64,000 nt of DNA from Rivularia sp. T60_A2020_040 (GCA_015272215.1 JACYMD010000110.1:1-64000), one strand, 5' to 3'; positions 18,373-27,978 are shown, counted from the stretch's first letter. The notes: generated from the sequence alone by a model not told the origin. A program made the numbers and translations.

Positions 18373-20577
18373 CTAACCTATACTCACAACTTCCGATTCC
18401 CCAGAGGTATACTTATAAACAACATTCTTAATCATCGCCAATCCCACCTCACCAGCTAAAGTCATAATCGATTCTGGGTGAAACTGTACCGCTGCAATCG
18501 GCAATGTTTTATGTTCGATCGCCATAATTACATCGTCCTCTGACATCGCTGTCACCTTCAATTCTTGAGGAAACTTATCTGGTAATGCAAACAAGGAATG
18601 ATATCTACCGACTATAAAAGATTCGGGCAAATCTTTGAACATCACCGAATTCGAGTCAGTAACACTAATCCGTGAAGGTTTACCGTGTTGTGGATAATCT
18701 AAAACTCCTAATTCTCCACCAAAAGCTTCCACAATACCTTGCAATCCCAAACACACCCCAAATATTGGAATATTGCGCCGCATACAAATAGCAACCATTT
18801 GAGGTACTTTAAAATCATGCGGTCTTCCTGGTCCTGGAGACAATACAACTAAATCCGGCTTTTCGGTATCAAATAGCGATTCATCAAAACCATGACGCAG
18901 TGTTTTTACGGTCGCTCCAGTTTGACGAATATAGTTTGCTAAGGTGTGAACAAAAGAGTCTTCGCAATCAATTAATAAAACGCGCTTACCCGACTGGACA
19001 TTCGGGATACTAGCACTCAAAGAAATTGAAGCACCTTCCAAAGCTTTAGATTTTTCCTTAGCACGACGAATAGTTTCAAAGGCTGCTGCGGCTTTCGTTA
19101 AAGTTTCTTGCTCTTCGGCTGCGGGAATCGAATCATACAACACCGTTGCACCGACTCGGACTTCTGCAACTGAATCTTTGAGTCGAATTGTCCGCAAAAT
19201 CAACCCGGTATTCAAATTACCGTTAAAGTTCAAATATCCTACTGCTCCACCATACCAGCGTCTAGCACTGCGTTCGTGCTGTTCGAGAAACTCGATGGCT
19301 GACTTCTTCGGTGCGCCTGTAACGGTAACTGCCCAAGTATGAGTCAAAAATGCATCTAAAGCGTCAAAGTCTGGTCTTAACAAGCCTTCTACATGGTCTA
19401 CAGTATGAATTAGATGGCTGTACATTTCGATTTGACGGCGACCAATTACCCGCACCGAACCCGGTTCGCAAATCCGCGATTTATCATTGCGATCGACATC
19501 GGTACACATGGTTAACTCGGATTCGTCTTTGAATGAATTGAGTAGCTGACGAATTTGCGTCGCATCATCTAAAGCATCTCTTCCCCTGGCAATTGTACCG
19601 CTAATTGGACAAGTTTCCACCCGTCTCCCGTCAACTCGCACAAAGATTTCTGGGGAAGCACCAATAATATATTCCCCACCCAAATTAAATATAAAGCCGT
19701 AGGGGCTGGGATTAATTTGCTGTAAAGTTGTAAATAATTCCGAAGGTGCGGCTTCACTATTTATAGAGAAATTTTGTGAGGGTACGACTTCAAATAAATC
19801 CCCACGACGGAAATAATCGAGCGCAACTCCTACCTGTTGAGCATATTCGCCAGTTTCATGGTCTGATTTTTGGGCGGGAGTCAGCCGTTTACCTCTATAA
19901 TCTATAGATTCCCCAGTACGAGGAAGATTATCGGTGCTACCTTGTGCTGTGGCAAATTCGTAACTCAAACGGTAAGCACGTTGTAAATAATAGTCAACAA
20001 CTACCAATTCATCGGGTAAGTAAAGTACCAAATCCCTTTGATCATCTGCACGCTGCAAGCGTTGAGAAATTGGTTCAAACTGAAACACTAAGTCGTAACC
20101 AAAAGCACCGTAAAGCCCTAAGTGTTCGTCTTCATGGCTGTAAAAAACTTGTAATATATCGCGAATAACCGTAAAAGCCGAAGGTTGTTTACTGCGTTCT
20201 TCTTCTGTAAATAATTGTGTTGTGGGCTTGACAGCACCAGTAATTTTTTGTTTATTGTTAAATCTAATTTCTGTTAATTGCGGATGTTGAGATAAACGCT
20301 GTAACAACATCGGTAAAAGTACTTCACCGCGTTGATTCAATGCTGTAATTGTAAAACCCTTATCTCGTGTGGCAACTTCCAGAGGTGGATTTACGAATCC
20401 GATAGCCCATCTTTTATACCTTCCGGGATATTCGTAACTACTTTTGAGCAAACCTCCCCGCTTGGAATCGAGGTGAAATAAAATATCTTCTAAAGCTGCG
20501 TTAATCTCAACTTCCGTTCCAGTGCGAGATATATTAACACCACCAAGAGTTGTGTAAGTAAGTTTATCAAGAATCAT
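18373..20577 (-). CDS. trpE: Anthranilate synthase, TrpE-TrpG fusion
   Basis: 734 residues carrying both anthranilate synthase subunits. The TrpE half (about 1-515) has the chorismate-binding signatures ETCPISGTIARG, DESELTMCTDVDRNDKSRICEPGSV and VTVTGAPKKSAIEFL. The TrpG half (about 530-730) is a class I glutamine amidotransferase with VLLIDCEDSFVHTLANYI, VVLSPGPGRPHDF, the nucleophile in IFGVCLGLQGI, and the catalytic His/Glu in AVQFHPESI. Ammonia from glutamine is used to turn chorismate into anthranilate. AGAGGA precedes the ATG well. About 650 bases separate it from eboF, so it may have its own promoter. Fused TrpEG is the form found in several scytonemin clusters. Confidence 0.95.
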   Translation of the reverse strand: MILDKLTYTTLGGVNISRTGTEVEINAALEDILFHLDSKRGGLLKSSYEYPGRYKRWAIGFVNPPLEVATRDKGFTITALNQRGEVLLPMLLQRLSQHPQLTEIRFNNKQKITGAVKPTTQLFTEEERSKQPSAFTVIRDILQVFYSHEDEHLGLYGAFGYDLVFQFEPISQRLQRADDQRDLVLYLPDELVVVDYYLQRAYRLSYEFATAQGSTDNLPRTGESIDYRGKRLTPAQKSDHETGEYAQQVGVALDYFRRGDLFEVVPSQNFSINSEAAPSELFTTLQQINPSPYGFIFNLGGEYIIGASPEIFVRVDGRRVETCPISGTIARGRDALDDATQIRQLLNSFKDESELTMCTDVDRNDKSRICEPGSVRVIGRRQIEMYSHLIHTVDHVEGLLRPDFDALDAFLTHTWAVTVTGAPKKSAIEFLEQHERSARRWYGGAVGYLNFNGNLNTGLILRTIRLKDSVAEVRVGATVLYDSIPAAEEQETLTKAAAAFETIRRAKEKSKALEGASISLSASIPNVQSGKRVLLIDCEDSFVHTLANYIRQTGATVKTLRHGFDESLFDTEKPDLVVLSPGPGRPHDFKVPQMVAICMRRNIPIFGVCLGLQGIVEAFGGELGVLDYPQHGKPSRISVTDSNSVMFKDLPESFIVGRYHSLFALPDKFPQELKVTAMSEDDVIMAIEHKTLPIAAVQFHPESIMTLAGEVGLAMIKNVVYKYTSGESEVVSIG

Positions 20578-21209
20578 AAGCTATTCCTCTGGAATAATTG
20601 GGGAGTGTGCGGTAAAAATGAAAATCAACAGTTAAGTAAAATTTCAAGTATTTTCCGCAGTATATATAGAATATAAATGCGTAAAAGATTTAGTGATTAA
20701 TCACTCGATAATTTTAAACCGTCAATCAATATTTAACTTGGATTACTTTCTATTTAATTACAAATAAATTGCATAAATTTGAAAAGAGTAAATTTGCTAA
20801 AATGCTATCAAGTCAAAATACTAATTATTTCCACTTAAGTTATTAATCAAAATTTCATTTAAAATTTAATTTAAAAATATATAAAAAGTGTGAACTAACA
20901 AACCCTTGCTACGCTTCAATTAAGAGCATATAACAAATTATAATTAGGGTAAAAAACCGTTAATTATAATAAAGGTTTAATTTTTCTTTACACTCCTTAA
21001 GAATACTAGATATTGTATAAAGCATACATGAACTTTTTTTCGATAGGTGTGTCCAATTTTTCGCAGTTATATTATTTTGTTAGTATAATTCCGGATGAAC
21101 AAATTATCAGCGTTATCGCTACTATCTAAAGTATGAAAAAATGTACGTCTTTAGTTAGAAAATGGGGGACAAGGTGATGGGGGATGGGGAGATAAAGTAG
21201 AATTATAAC
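20578..21209. other. Intergenic region upstream of trpE, AT-rich
   Basis: About 630 bases between eboF and trpE with no supported ORF. It is AT-rich and may contain a trpE promoter (minus strand). I looked for a tryptophan-rich leader peptide or an attenuator hairpin with a T run next to trpE and did not see one. Confidence 0.5.
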
Positions 21210-21232
21210 CTCTAACCTTTGACCTTTGACCT

Positions 21233-22624
21233 CTAACCTTTGACCTTTAACCTCATTTCTAAGTGTTGTAAAATTAATCCACAAACGTCTGTTGGTTTGA
21301 TAGATTCAGAATTGAGTAAGTCAGTGTTTTTACTAATGAATAAAGGTGCGACATCGGGGGTAGGAGGAATGCATCCATGGGAACCTTTGACTAAGGAAGC
21401 ATCCACAGGAATTACATCCATTAAATAGCGAAAACCCAGCTTTTTCTTCAGGAGTTTTGATCCGATTTTGAGTTTAGGAAATTTGAGTTTGGGGTCAACA
21501 AATAATTCTACAGGATCATAACCTGGTTTACGATGAATATCTACGGTTCTAGCAAAGTCGGGAGCGTTTTTATCGTCAAGCCAATAATAATAAGTAAACC
21601 ATGCATCGGGTTTGGCAACTACAACTAATTCACCGCTGCGAGAATGATTCAAATGATAATTTGCTTTGCTATTTTCGTCTAAAATATAGTCAATTCCTTC
21701 AACTTCTTCCAATAAACTTCTAACTTGAGGAATATATTCTGTATCATTGACATAAACATGAGCAATTTGATGATCTGCGACAGCGAAAGCTTTACTAGCA
21801 CCAGCATCGAGAAGTTCTCTTCCTTCTTCTTCGCGAATAGTTAATAAGCCATTTGAACGCAATATTCTATTAATATGAATCGGTTGAGAAACGGATGTAA
21901 TCCCATATTCTGATAATACGATAACAGAAGCACCACGCTGTTCGTAAAAATTAATTAACTCGCCGCAAACTGCATCTATTTCTTGCAACTCTTTGGCTAT
22001 TTTATCTTGGTCTGGACCAAACTTTTGTAAACAGTAATCTAGATGTGGTAGATAAATTAAAGTTAAATTAGGGTTGCAATTTTCTTCTACCCATTTTGAT
22101 GAATTTGCTATCCATTGTGTAGATTCAATTGATGCAGTTGGTCCCCAAAAATTGAATAGAGGAAATTGCCCAAACTCTGCTTGTAATTGATTGCGAAACT
22201 TACTTGGTTGAGTGTAAATATCGGGAATTTTCCTACCATCAGCAGGATACATCGGTCGGGGAGTTACTGCATAATCAACTGAGGAGTACATATTGTACCA
22301 CCAGAACATATTAGCGCAGGTAAAAGATGAATCAAATTCCCGTGCGATGTCCCATATTTTAGGTGATTGAACTAACTTATTTGATTGTTTCCAAAACTTA
22401 GTTTCACACTCATCTCGAAAATACCAACCGTTACCGACAATACCATGTTTGTCAGGCATTTTACCTGTTAAATAAGTAGCTTGTACCGAACAAGTAACCG
22501 CAGGTAATAAAGGTTCTACCGTTGCAATTTTTCCAAGTTCAGCCCATTGCGAAAGCATTGGTGTATGCTTTCCGATAAGACTTGGTGTTAATCCAACTAC
22601 GTTAATTACTACTGTTTTATTCAT
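21233..22624 (-). CDS. eboF: EboF, alkaline phosphatase/phosphodiesterase superfamily
   Basis: 463 residues of the type I phosphodiesterase/nucleotide pyrophosphatase (alkaline phosphatase) fold. It begins MNKTVVINVVGLTPSLIGKHTPML, and the nucleophile region VEPLLPAVTCSVQATYLTGKMPDKHGIVGNGWYF contains the catalytic Thr. Later metal-ligand segments are LIYLPHLDYCLQKFG, VVIVLSEYG-like VIVLSEYGITSV and GSHGCIPPTPDVAPLFIS. There is no signal peptide. Position next to eboE and eboD identifies it as EboF. The ebo genes are required in cyanobacteria for scytonemin precursors to reach the periplasm; the substrate of EboF is not known. The C-terminus runs into a CCTTTGACC tandem tract. Confidence 0.85.
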   Translation of the reverse strand: MNKTVVINVVGLTPSLIGKHTPMLSQWAELGKIATVEPLLPAVTCSVQATYLTGKMPDKHGIVGNGWYFRDECETKFWKQSNKLVQSPKIWDIAREFDSSFTCANMFWWYNMYSSVDYAVTPRPMYPADGRKIPDIYTQPSKFRNQLQAEFGQFPLFNFWGPTASIESTQWIANSSKWVEENCNPNLTLIYLPHLDYCLQKFGPDQDKIAKELQEIDAVCGELINFYEQRGASVIVLSEYGITSVSQPIHINRILRSNGLLTIREEEGRELLDAGASKAFAVADHQIAHVYVNDTEYIPQVRSLLEEVEGIDYILDENSKANYHLNHSRSGELVVVAKPDAWFTYYYWLDDKNAPDFARTVDIHRKPGYDPVELFVDPKLKFPKLKIGSKLLKKKLGFRYLMDVIPVDASLVKGSHGCIPPTPDVAPLFISKNTDLLNSESIKPTDVCGLILQHLEMRLKVKG

Positions 22625-22850
22625 TTATATGTTGATGGTTGATGGTTGATAGTTGACAGTTGACAGTTGACAATTGACAGTTGATAGTTGACAGTTGATA
22701 ATTGTTACTGAAGATATAATATTTGGAATACGGGTTAGCAATTTAATTTTTACCACCATCCACTAACAATTAACAACTAACCATCATCCACTAACAACTA
22801 ACAACTAACAACTAACAACTATCTATTATCTACTAATAACTAACTGTTGA
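22623..22850. repeat. Tandem repeats between eboE and eboF
   Basis: GTTGACAGTTGACAGTT units (about 22640-22700) and then ACTAACAACTAACAACTA units (about 22755-22835) fill the spacer and slightly enter the end of eboE. Confidence 0.75.
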
Positions 22851-24076
22851 GTATTTGCTGTTTGCAATTTCCATAAAACCCATTCATACTCGCGCTCAAT
22901 TGATGCTGCAATATCCATTTTCATGTTATGAGGTAATACTTCCCAGGTGTAAGTTTCAATTTCTAAATGATTACAAATATCGTTCTTTTGTAAGTATTTA
23001 AATACTGTAACAATATCGTCTTGAGTTGACTGTAATACCTGATAATCGTTGATAAATAGCGGTACATGAAAATGAGTCCGCCATTCGCAAGCTGTGGTTT
23101 CTTCAATAAAAGGTAAGGCTGTTGCTAAATCTCGATAACGTTGCAGTTTTCCGTCTGGATGACGAGCGATTACTTGATGTAAATATGTAGATTCGGCAAA
23201 AGGTTCTAATCTTTCTTTAACTAAAATTCGTTGGCTTTTATCTTGCGGTAATTCGGCTTTTAATGCTGCACTAATTTGAATTTTTCCAATTTGAATTCCT
23301 GCTGCTTGAAATTGTTCAAAAACAGTAACAGGATTTTCATACTCGACAGCAAAATGACAAGTGTCGTAACATATTCGCACGTGTTCAAGTAACAACACTT
23401 CGGCTGCTGCTTGGGGAATTCCTAAATTTTTAGCTAAATATGTTCCACCAATAGGTAATAGGTATTTTGAAAAATATTTTATTACTTCTTCGGCATTCTC
23501 AATCAATCCATCCGGTTCTGGTTCTAAGTTTAAATGTAGTACTTTTTCGGTTGCTGCGCGGATACGTACCATTTGCGCTACTACCTGGGCGATATAAATA
23601 GTAGCGCTACCAATTACTTTTGCTTGAAAAAGTTGATTTCCCTCAAACCAAGGTTTGTAAGATAATGGTACTGTGGAAATGCTACCTTCTATTTCGTTGG
23701 GTAAGAGTTCAGCAAGTATTTGAGTTAATCGCAAGGTGTAGTCTAAACGCTCATGTTTAGACCAATCTGGTGCATAAACTTTGTCCTTCACCACTTGTAA
23801 ATGAAATCCACCATAAGGAAATCCATTCAGTGTAAAAACGTATAAATCATGTTCTTCTAACCACGATTTAAACTGTTCTAAATTGTTTCCTTGCAATAAT
23901 TGTCTAGATGCAATATCGGCTATTCGCAATCCAATACCAAAAGCTTGATTTGGTGATATTTTGGCTTTCAGAGATGGAATGTATTGCTGTAAATTAGCAA
24001 AAACCTGACTCCAATCTTCACCGGGGTGAATGTTGGTACAGTAGGTAAGATGTAAGTTTTTCGCAGAAATTTTCAT
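22826..24076 (-). CDS. eboE: EboE, TIM-barrel metabolite traffic protein
   Basis: 416 residues beginning MKISAKNLHLTYCTNIHPGEDWSQVFANLQQYIPSLK, the characteristic opening of EboE. It has the xylose-isomerase-like TIM-barrel character: LYVFTLNGFPYGGFH, HLNLEPEPDGLIENA, VRICYDTCHFAVEYENP and IEIETYTWEVLP-type strands carrying Glu/Asp/His ligands of a probable metal site. It is cytoplasmic with no signal. It lies between eboD and eboF in the usual ebo order. The chemistry is unknown; it has been linked to export of the scytonemin monomer and of other cytoplasmic precursors. The last codons overlap a tandem-repeat tract. Confidence 0.88.
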   Translation of the reverse strand: MKISAKNLHLTYCTNIHPGEDWSQVFANLQQYIPSLKAKISPNQAFGIGLRIADIASRQLLQGNNLEQFKSWLEEHDLYVFTLNGFPYGGFHLQVVKDKVYAPDWSKHERLDYTLRLTQILAELLPNEIEGSISTVPLSYKPWFEGNQLFQAKVIGSATIYIAQVVAQMVRIRAATEKVLHLNLEPEPDGLIENAEEVIKYFSKYLLPIGGTYLAKNLGIPQAAAEVLLLEHVRICYDTCHFAVEYENPVTVFEQFQAAGIQIGKIQISAALKAELPQDKSQRILVKERLEPFAESTYLHQVIARHPDGKLQRYRDLATALPFIEETTACEWRTHFHVPLFINDYQVLQSTQDDIVTVFKYLQKNDICNHLEIETYTWEVLPHNMKMDIAASIEREYEWVLWKLQTANTQQLVISR

Positions 24077-24160
24077 GTTTATAGCTGTTTGTCAATTGCT
24101 AAATGCAAATCCCTTGAGCGTGCTACGACTCGGCACGGGTAATAAAAGTTTTGCGATTAG

Positions 24161-25360
24161 CTATATTTTCGCATTAGATAATAATACAATTGCTTGTTGA
24201 TATAAAGAAGTTTCTACTACATGAACCTCAATTTCTTTTCCAATTCTTTGCAAAAGGGTTAAAGTCAATTCTCCACCCAAATGTTCGCGAAATTCGTTTA
24301 AGCCTCCAAATAAGCATCTTGGATGTTCTATTTGAGATTCTTCAGTTAATTCGGGAACGTATAAATTAAAGCCTAATGTCTTGAAAGTACTCAGTATTTT
24401 TTGCCAGTCTGAATGGGGCAACATTCCTTGTAAATAAGAATAAGTGCTATCCAAAGCAATCCCAATTGCTACCGCTTCCCCGTGACGCAAACGATAATCA
24501 GTTAATTGTTCGAGTTTATGAGCCGCCCAATGTCCAAAATCCAGGGGACGAGAGGAACCCATTTCAAAAGCATCACCGCTACTCGCAATATGTTGTAAAT
24601 GTAACTGAGCGCATCGGTAAATTACCTGCTGCATTGCTTCCATATCCCGACGTGCTAAAAGTGCAGCATTATCGGAAATAAACTCGAAAAATTCCGCATC
24701 TCGAATCAATGCTACTTTCACAGCTTCAGCAATACCCGCTCGCCAATCTCGTTCGTCAAGACTATCAAGAAAATCACAATCATTTAAAACAGCGTAAGGT
24801 GGTGCAAAGCTTCCTAAAAAGTTCTTTTTACCAAAAGCGTTGATACCGTTTTTTACTCCAACCGCAGAATCATTTTGAGCTAATACAGTCGTAGGAATAC
24901 GGATAAGGCGAATCCCTCTATGGGCTGTAGCCGCTGCATATCCTACTAAATCTAAAACAGCACCACCACCGATCGCAATAATATAAGAGTGACGACAGAT
25001 ACCAGACTTATCAACTAATTGATGAATATTTTCGAGTAACTGAGGATTATTTTTCGCTGCTTCACCACCGGGAACTACCAATGGTTGAGCAGACAATGTG
25101 AGAATGTGAGAATGGCGATCGCAATATTCACGTAATTGTTCGAGCAACCCGTGTCGATATTCGAGTAAACCACCATCGACAACAGCTACAACCTTTTTTG
25201 GTTTAGCTTCCCCATCTGAAGCAACAATTTGCGCTAACAGTGGATTATCTAGATCAAAAATACCATTTGTGAAGTGAACCGCATAATTAAAAGTCACTTC
25301 AACACGTTGCTGAATTGGTTGTAAGCTAAATTTAGTATTTCTCTTTAGTTCTAATATCAT
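24161..25360 (-). CDS. eboD: EboD, 3-dehydroquinate synthase-like sugar phosphate cyclase
   Basis: 399 residues from the ATG at 25360. A TTG eight codons upstream lies in a repeat and is less likely. It has the dehydroquinate synthase/sugar phosphate cyclase fold: VVAVVDGGLLEY, VVPGGEAAKNNP, YIIAIGGGAVLDLVGYAAATAHRGIRLIRIPTTVLAQNDSAVGVKNGIN (NAD and Zn region), GIAEAVKVALI, and SSRPLDFGHWAAHKLE with the metal His. True AroB reads more like ..R..LNLGHTFGHA.. at this place, so this belongs to the EboD branch. The product is unknown. It follows dsbA and precedes eboE. It could instead be labelled aroB, the name used for the similar gene in scytonemin clusters; I favour eboD because eboE and eboF follow. 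Confidence 0.85.
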   Translation of the reverse strand: MILELKRNTKFSLQPIQQRVEVTFNYAVHFTNGIFDLDNPLLAQIVASDGEAKPKKVVAVVDGGLLEYRHGLLEQLREYCDRHSHILTLSAQPLVVPGGEAAKNNPQLLENIHQLVDKSGICRHSYIIAIGGGAVLDLVGYAAATAHRGIRLIRIPTTVLAQNDSAVGVKNGINAFGKKNFLGSFAPPYAVLNDCDFLDSLDERDWRAGIAEAVKVALIRDAEFFEFISDNAALLARRDMEAMQQVIYRCAQLHLQHIASSGDAFEMGSSRPLDFGHWAAHKLEQLTDYRLRHGEAVAIGIALDSTYSYLQGMLPHSDWQKILSTFKTLGFNLYVPELTEESQIEHPRCLFGGLNEFREHLGGELTLTLLQRIGKEIEVHVVETSLYQQAIVLLSNAKI

Positions 25361-25393
25361 AATTAATAAGAGGTCAAAGGTCAAAGGTTACTG

Positions 25394-26161
25394 TCAACTG
25401 TCAACTAACTGCTTAAACGCTTCAATAAACGCTTCTTTTGATTGAGAACCACTGATACTTATTTGATTTCCTTGGTTGTTACTCCTATCCCGGTCTAAAA
25501 TTACTAATCTCTCTTTACCTCTTTCCTCTGTGTTCTCTGCGTCTCTGCGGTTTTTGTTTTCTCCCTGGAGGGAGACGCTGCGCGAACGGTAATCTTCTAG
25601 CGAGAAGGGAGTAATAATAAAAAACGGGACGCTATTTATACCTAATTTTCGAGCATTATCTGATTCTAAAACAATCGCATTGTAGGCAGTTTTATCGTTT
25701 AATTGCTGTGGTAATTCTGAAATATCCATTCCAGATGATTTAGCAATTGTTACTATTACATTAATATTTCCTAGATTTAAACCATCTTCAAAATAAGCTT
25801 GGTAAATTGCTTCTACAACTTTATTTTTAAGCTTGGATGGAGCTAATTCAATTAGTCGGTGAGAAAGAGTAGTATTAACAGCTAATTGCACTTTTTGAAA
25901 ATCCAATTTTACACCAGCAGCTTCACCCATCAGCCGCGTGTAATCAAACATTTGCTGCAATTGTTGCGGTGACATTCCTTTTCGCTTTTGCATGAAATCG
26001 CGGAATTCATATCCTTGATTAGGAACGGAATTATCTAAAAGAAAAGGATGCCAGCGAATATCTAGTTCTTCCTGTTCGGATTGTGAAAGAGCATCAAAAA
26101 GATGTTTTTTACCAATTCGACACCAGGGACATACTGTATCATGAAATATATCTATTTGCAT
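25394..26161 (-). CDS. dsbA: DsbA/FrnE-family thiol oxidoreductase of the scytonemin cluster
   Basis: About 255 residues from MQIDIFHDTVCPWC (ATG at 26161; an upstream Met at 26185 adds eight residues). The CPWC active site at residues 11-14, the long helical insert and the cis-proline region GINSVPFFII make it a DsbA-like enzyme of the FrnE branch. No signal peptide is visible, so it looks cytoplasmic. The C-terminal third is odd: between VPFFII and ISISGSQSKEAFIEAF there are about 60 residues (RSRSVSLQGENKNRRDAENTEER and on) encoded by dispersed repeats at about 25470-25600. The frame stays open and the terminal family motif resumes, so the gene may still work. In scytonemin clusters a dsbA is thought to help late oxidation or protein folding. 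Confidence 0.85.
   Translation of the reverse strand: MQIDIFHDTVCPWCRIGKKHLFDALSQSEQEELDIRWHPFLLDNSVPNQGYEFRDFMQKRKGMSPQQLQQMFDYTRLMGEAAGVKLDFQKVQLAVNTTLSHRLIELAPSKLKNKVVEAIYQAYFEDGLNLGNINVIVTIAKSSGMDISELPQQLNDKTAYNAIVLESDNARKLGINSVPFFIITPFSLEDYRSRSVSLQGENKNRRDAENTEERGKERLVILDRDRSNNQGNQISISGSQSKEAFIEAFKQLVDS
25505..25592. repeat. Dispersed repeats inserted in frame within dsbA
   Basis: TCTCTGCGTCTCTGCGG near 25536-25552 belongs to the common cyanobacterial NNCGCAGAG repeat. CTCCCTGGAGGGAGACGCTG and GCGCGAACGG (25561-25590) belong to the GGGAACGCTTCGCG palindromic group also seen at about 34072-34093. Both lie inside the dsbA reading frame. Confidence 0.7.
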
Positions 26162-26185
26162 AGTTATTATTTGACAAATATACAA

Positions 26186-26461
26186 TTACTTTAAAAAATT
26201 TGTAGTACCGCTTTAGAGGGTGTTTTAAAAGTTTAATACTTAACCTGGCGACTAGAAGTCGCACGGCAGTCGCTCATGGGGGAGACCCCCTTTTCTGCGC
26301 GCTGCCTTGGCTACATTAACAAAACCCGCCTGCGCGGGTTAAAATTCACTAGTCCACGCAGATGGACTTTGCTTTTATAGTAGCGGTTTAAACCGCCAGA
26401 TACTGCTTTATAATTAACTTTATGATTAACATTCATCCTAACTTGATATGAGCCTAAATAA
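26186..26461. repeat. Palindrome-rich spacer between tyrA and dsbA
   Basis: It contains several small inverted repeats: GGGGGAGACCCCC (26278-26291), AACCCGCCTGCGCGGGTT (about 26324-26341) and GCGGTTTAAACCGC (about 26383-26396). The second also occurs near 54705-54724 (ACCCGCCTATGCGCGGGTTA). No ORF is supported. Confidence 0.6.
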
Positions 26462-27391
26462 TTAAGTCGTAATCAAGATGTTTTCACTACCTTTTTTTTT
26501 GCTTTTATGAAGATGTTCTGATGAAGTCAGATTTTTATTGATTAGATAATTGTTTACCTGTTCTTCTTCGCTTTTTTCTTCAGAATCTAAAAGTTGGTTA
26601 AAAAAGCTTTGAGCAAATTCAAACTCTCTGATTAATCCTTCTCTATCTTTTTGCTGTACAAGTTTAGCCAAACGACTGTAAGTTTCAGCAAGGGAAACTA
26701 TTGTTTCACATCTTTTTTCAGTAGCCAACATAATATCGGCACTCAAATGCGAACTCTGGGCAAACAAACGCTTGAGAATATCAATTTCTTGACGATAGGT
26801 AGGACTCGACATTAATAAACTACGCTGAATATCGATATTTTCTTCAGCTAAGAATACGCCCAAACTAAATCGAGCAAAATGGCGCATTGCCTGAATAATT
26901 ACCATCATCTTATCGTGTTCTTCAGGTGTAGATTCTACTAATTTACTACCTTTGGCTGCAAAGAAATCTAACAACCATTGAAACTTATCATCATCTCGTC
27001 CCGAACATACCACCACAATCTGTTCTGCAAAAGATTTAACTTTTGGTCCAAACATCGGATGTAAACCGATTACAGCACCTTTATGATATTCCAACATTGC
27101 TTTTAAGGGTTCAGTTTTGATGCTAGTAATATCTGCTATTGCTGTAGTCGGTTTAAGATATTGAGCAGCACGCTGAATTACCTCTACTGTTTGTTCTATG
27201 GGAACCGAAATTAATACTAAATCGGCATCGCAGAGTAATTCATCCGCACGTAACCAATCTTCATTTCCAAAAGCACAAACTTGATGACCAAATGATGAAA
27301 GTTCCTTAGCAAAAAACTGCCCCATTTGCCCCCATCCACCGATGATGGTAATTCGTCGAGATTCACTCTGATTATGTTTGTTAGAAGTCAT
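26462..27391 (-). CDS. tyrA: Prephenate dehydrogenase
   Basis: 309 residues. TyrA oxidatively decarboxylates prephenate to p-hydroxyphenylpyruvate, which is one of the two keto-acid substrates of ScyA. The NAD site is ITIIGGWGQMGQFFAKEL. Further motifs are DLVLISVPIEQTVEVI, AIADITSIKTEPL, VIGLHPMFGPKV (catalytic His region) and IIQAMRHFARFSLG. The last 40 or so residues are charged and poorly conserved in look. No chorismate mutase domain is fused. It lies between the glycosyltransferase and dsbA genes. A spacer of 568 bases upstream leaves room for a separate promoter. Confidence 0.92.
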   Translation of the reverse strand: MTSNKHNQSESRRITIIGGWGQMGQFFAKELSSFGHQVCAFGNEDWLRADELLCDADLVLISVPIEQTVEVIQRAAQYLKPTTAIADITSIKTEPLKAMLEYHKGAVIGLHPMFGPKVKSFAEQIVVVCSGRDDDKFQWLLDFFAAKGSKLVESTPEEHDKMMVIIQAMRHFARFSLGVFLAEENIDIQRSLLMSSPTYRQEIDILKRLFAQSSHLSADIMLATEKRCETIVSLAETYSRLAKLVQQKDREGLIREFEFAQSFFNQLLDSEEKSEEEQVNNYLINKNLTSSEHLHKSKKKGSENILITT

Positions 27392-27978
27392 AAAATATAA
27401 TTGTTAATTTCTAATTAATTTCTGATTAATGTAGCGATATTAAGACAATAATAAATGTCAGATTGCCTTTTAATATACGTGAATTCGATGATTGTTTTAA
27501 GGTGAAACTATTATTCGGTCTATGGTACGTGATGCAACAATTTATTTAATCAAAGCTTTCATCTTTATATATTAATAAATAATTCATATACTTGACTTGA
27601 TATATTATTACTTTATTGACTTATATTTATTTTTTAGCTTCCAAATAAAATATCTTATACAAATTTAAAAAAATAGAATAATCTCTTACTATCTAAAAAC
27701 TTGTAGTGGGAGCATCCCTTCACGGAGTTTACCCTTGAACGAAGTGAAGGGTTCGAGGGCAGGCTTGCTCTCTATTAATTTACTACCTAACTCCTAAGCT
27801 ATCGCGCATTTAATTTATGTTTTTCTAGCGGGCAGGATGCCCGCACTACAAGACTTGAATAAAATTATACAAATAAAACGCTTTTTAGTTTAACTCCCAA
27901 CTCCTAACTCCTCACTCCTAACTCCTCACTCCTAACTCCTCACTCCTAACTCCTAACTCCTAACTCCTAACTCCTAAC
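27392..27978. repeat. Repeat-rich spacer between glycosyltransferase and tyrA
   Basis: It holds an AT-rich part (27400-27700), a GTGGGAGCATCCCTTC-type palindromic unit at about 27706, the 60-base element with CGGGCAGGATGCCCG at 27805-27866, and more than ten ACTCCTA heptamers at 27888-27977. The heptamers continue into the last codons of the glycosyltransferase gene. No ORF is supported. Confidence 0.75.

Noticed and set aside
20578-21209. A tryptophan attenuator or leader peptide before trpE
   Set aside because: I found no short frame with tandem Trp codons and no hairpin plus T-run close to the trpE start on the minus strand.
24161-25360. Housekeeping aroB (3-dehydroquinate synthase) as the name of this gene
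   Set aside because: The SSRPLDFGHWAAHKLE segment and the following eboE and eboF fit EboD better than AroB, although the reaction type may be similar.
27715-27775. A GGGTTCGAGGGCAGG stretch resembling a tRNA T-arm
   Set aside because: No acceptor stem or anticodon arm can be built around it; it lies in a palindromic repeat cluster. I found no tRNA or rRNA gene in the window.
27888-27978. Regular ACTCCTA repeats that look like a CRISPR array at first sight
   Set aside because: Units are 7 bases and directly abutting with no spacers; they are the short tandem repeats usual in these genomes. No cas gene is present in the window.
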